Part shown: positions 63,527 to 64,000 of the stretch, in pieces
Numbering within the stretch: position 1 is the stretch's first letter
Layout of the letters: the number at the start of each line of letters is the position of its first letter
Origin: Allium sativum
Lineage: Eukaryota; Streptophyta; Magnoliopsida; Asparagales; Amaryllidaceae
NCBI GenBank assembly: GCA_030737875.1
Contig: CM060922.1
Coordinates: forward strand, 306,767,456-306,831,455
Reading direction: 5' to 3'
DNA: 64,000 bases
The notes under the pieces: generated by a model
What the model was told of the DNA's origin: nothing
Seen by the model: only the letters and a program-made list of their open reading frames with translations
The model's database searches: none
Program-made: the position numbers and the translations under genes

Positions 63527-64000
63527 ATTAAATAACCCTACAACAAACAAGATTTTTGATATAAACTGTATGAATTATAAAACAAAGTAACACACAAACT
63601 GTGCATAATAAAGTAGTTAAATATCTCGATGCTAAAGCAACATATTATTGCTTAAGTGACATTATGGCTATTTTATTAATGATATGATGTAAATACATAC
63701 GTTTAATATTTAAGAACTAGTCGTGTATGTAACTTTATGCAGGCTTCGACCAATGAAAATGCAAATAAATTATCCAACCAATATTAATAAATTCAACATG
63801 TTTTATATTAAAATAATTTGGAACATGATATTTGATTTGTTTTGTATATGTATATCATAATTTTATATAAAGTAAGACTTCTTTTAGCATTATGTAGATT
63901 TTTTTTTAATGATATCTCATGGTATTCATTTCCATATTCTGAATTATATAAACTATAAACCAATGTTCTTTCTCATTTGTTGCAAATCGTATATGGTGGG
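63527..64000. other. upstream region of the CACTA-2 transposase
   Basis: AT-rich leader or promoter region of TNP2. No subterminal repeats of the GACCGAAA type are seen, so the 5' terminus lies further right. Confidence 0.6.

Larger units (their letters stand above)
49676..64000 (-). mobile_element. CACTA (En/Spm) DNA transposon 2, minus orientation, right end beyond window
   Basis: The 3' terminus reads CACTACAAAAAAAAAGTG on the plus strand at 49676 and is followed by subterminal repeats. TNPA (50460-57900) and TNP2 (59818-63526) are both transcribed leftward, so the 5' end lies to the right of 64000. The element is at least 14.3 kb. It is inserted in a duplicated paladin fragment, with GTG next to the terminus. 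Both genes keep an open frame over all inferred exons, so this is a candidate autonomous element. A captured esterase fragment lies in its last TNPA intron. Confidence 0.9.

Overview
The window is nuclear DNA of a flowering plant. It is AT-rich, has GT-AG introns, carries plant-specific transposon families (CACTA/En-Spm, hAT, Ty1-copia with the plant tRNA-Met primer site, Ty3-gypsy with chromodomain) and has remnants of two plant gene families. The low GC suggests a eudicot, but the species cannot be named. No intact ordinary host gene was found. Nearly everything is transposon, and the two host-gene remnants (a paladin-like gene and a plant-mobile-domain gene) are broken.

Layout. (1) About 0.5-15.07 kb: a CACTA element on the minus strand (CACTA-1), with a TNP2-type transposase (7344-11094, two lesions) and a TNPA/Transposase_24 gene (667-4278). 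Its 5' terminal repeat array ends at 15072, a 194-bp MITE sits just upstream of the transposase start, and possible captured exons lie at 11.8-12.8 kb. The left end was not found. (2) 15.2-15.5 kb: a fragment of a plant mobile domain gene. (3) 16-20.97 kb: the 3' part of a decayed Ty3-gypsy element on the minus strand, cut by one end of another CACTA element (CACTA-3, from 20969). (4) 21.3-25.3 kb: mostly featureless DNA with a complete 615-bp non-autonomous hAT element (22533-23147).

(5) 25.27-48.69 kb: a paladin-like phosphatase pseudogene. Its single coding exon is split by two Ty1-copia elements: Copia-1 (25455-30993, minus, target duplication AACTT) and Copia-2 (31992-48373, plus, target duplication TTAAT). 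The 5' LTR of Copia-2 is itself split by a 10.7-kb LARD-like Ty3-gypsy derivative (32254-42982, minus, target duplication CAATC). That derivative has about 4.7-kb LTRs and a 1.35-kb interior without genes. Removing each insertion restores the paladin reading frame, so the order of events can be read directly. (6) 49.5-49.68 kb: a second copy of a piece of the paladin exon that appears to carry the end of the Copia-2 LTR. It is interrupted at 49675 by CACTA-2.

(7) 49676 to beyond the right edge: CACTA-2 (minus). Its two genes read without a break across all inferred splice sites: TNP2 in four exons (1160 aa) and TNPA in seven exons (559 aa). It is the only element here that looks capable of coding for its own movement. 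The large last intron of its TNPA gene holds, in the opposite orientation, the C-terminal end of a monoacylglycerol-lipase/caffeoylshikimate-esterase-like gene, evidently a captured host fragment.

In the CACTA elements TNP2 is the transposase and TNPA the subterminal-repeat binding partner, by analogy with maize En/Spm. The other coding regions are decayed retroelement polyproteins. All exon joins were made by eye from splice consensus, phase and family resemblance.
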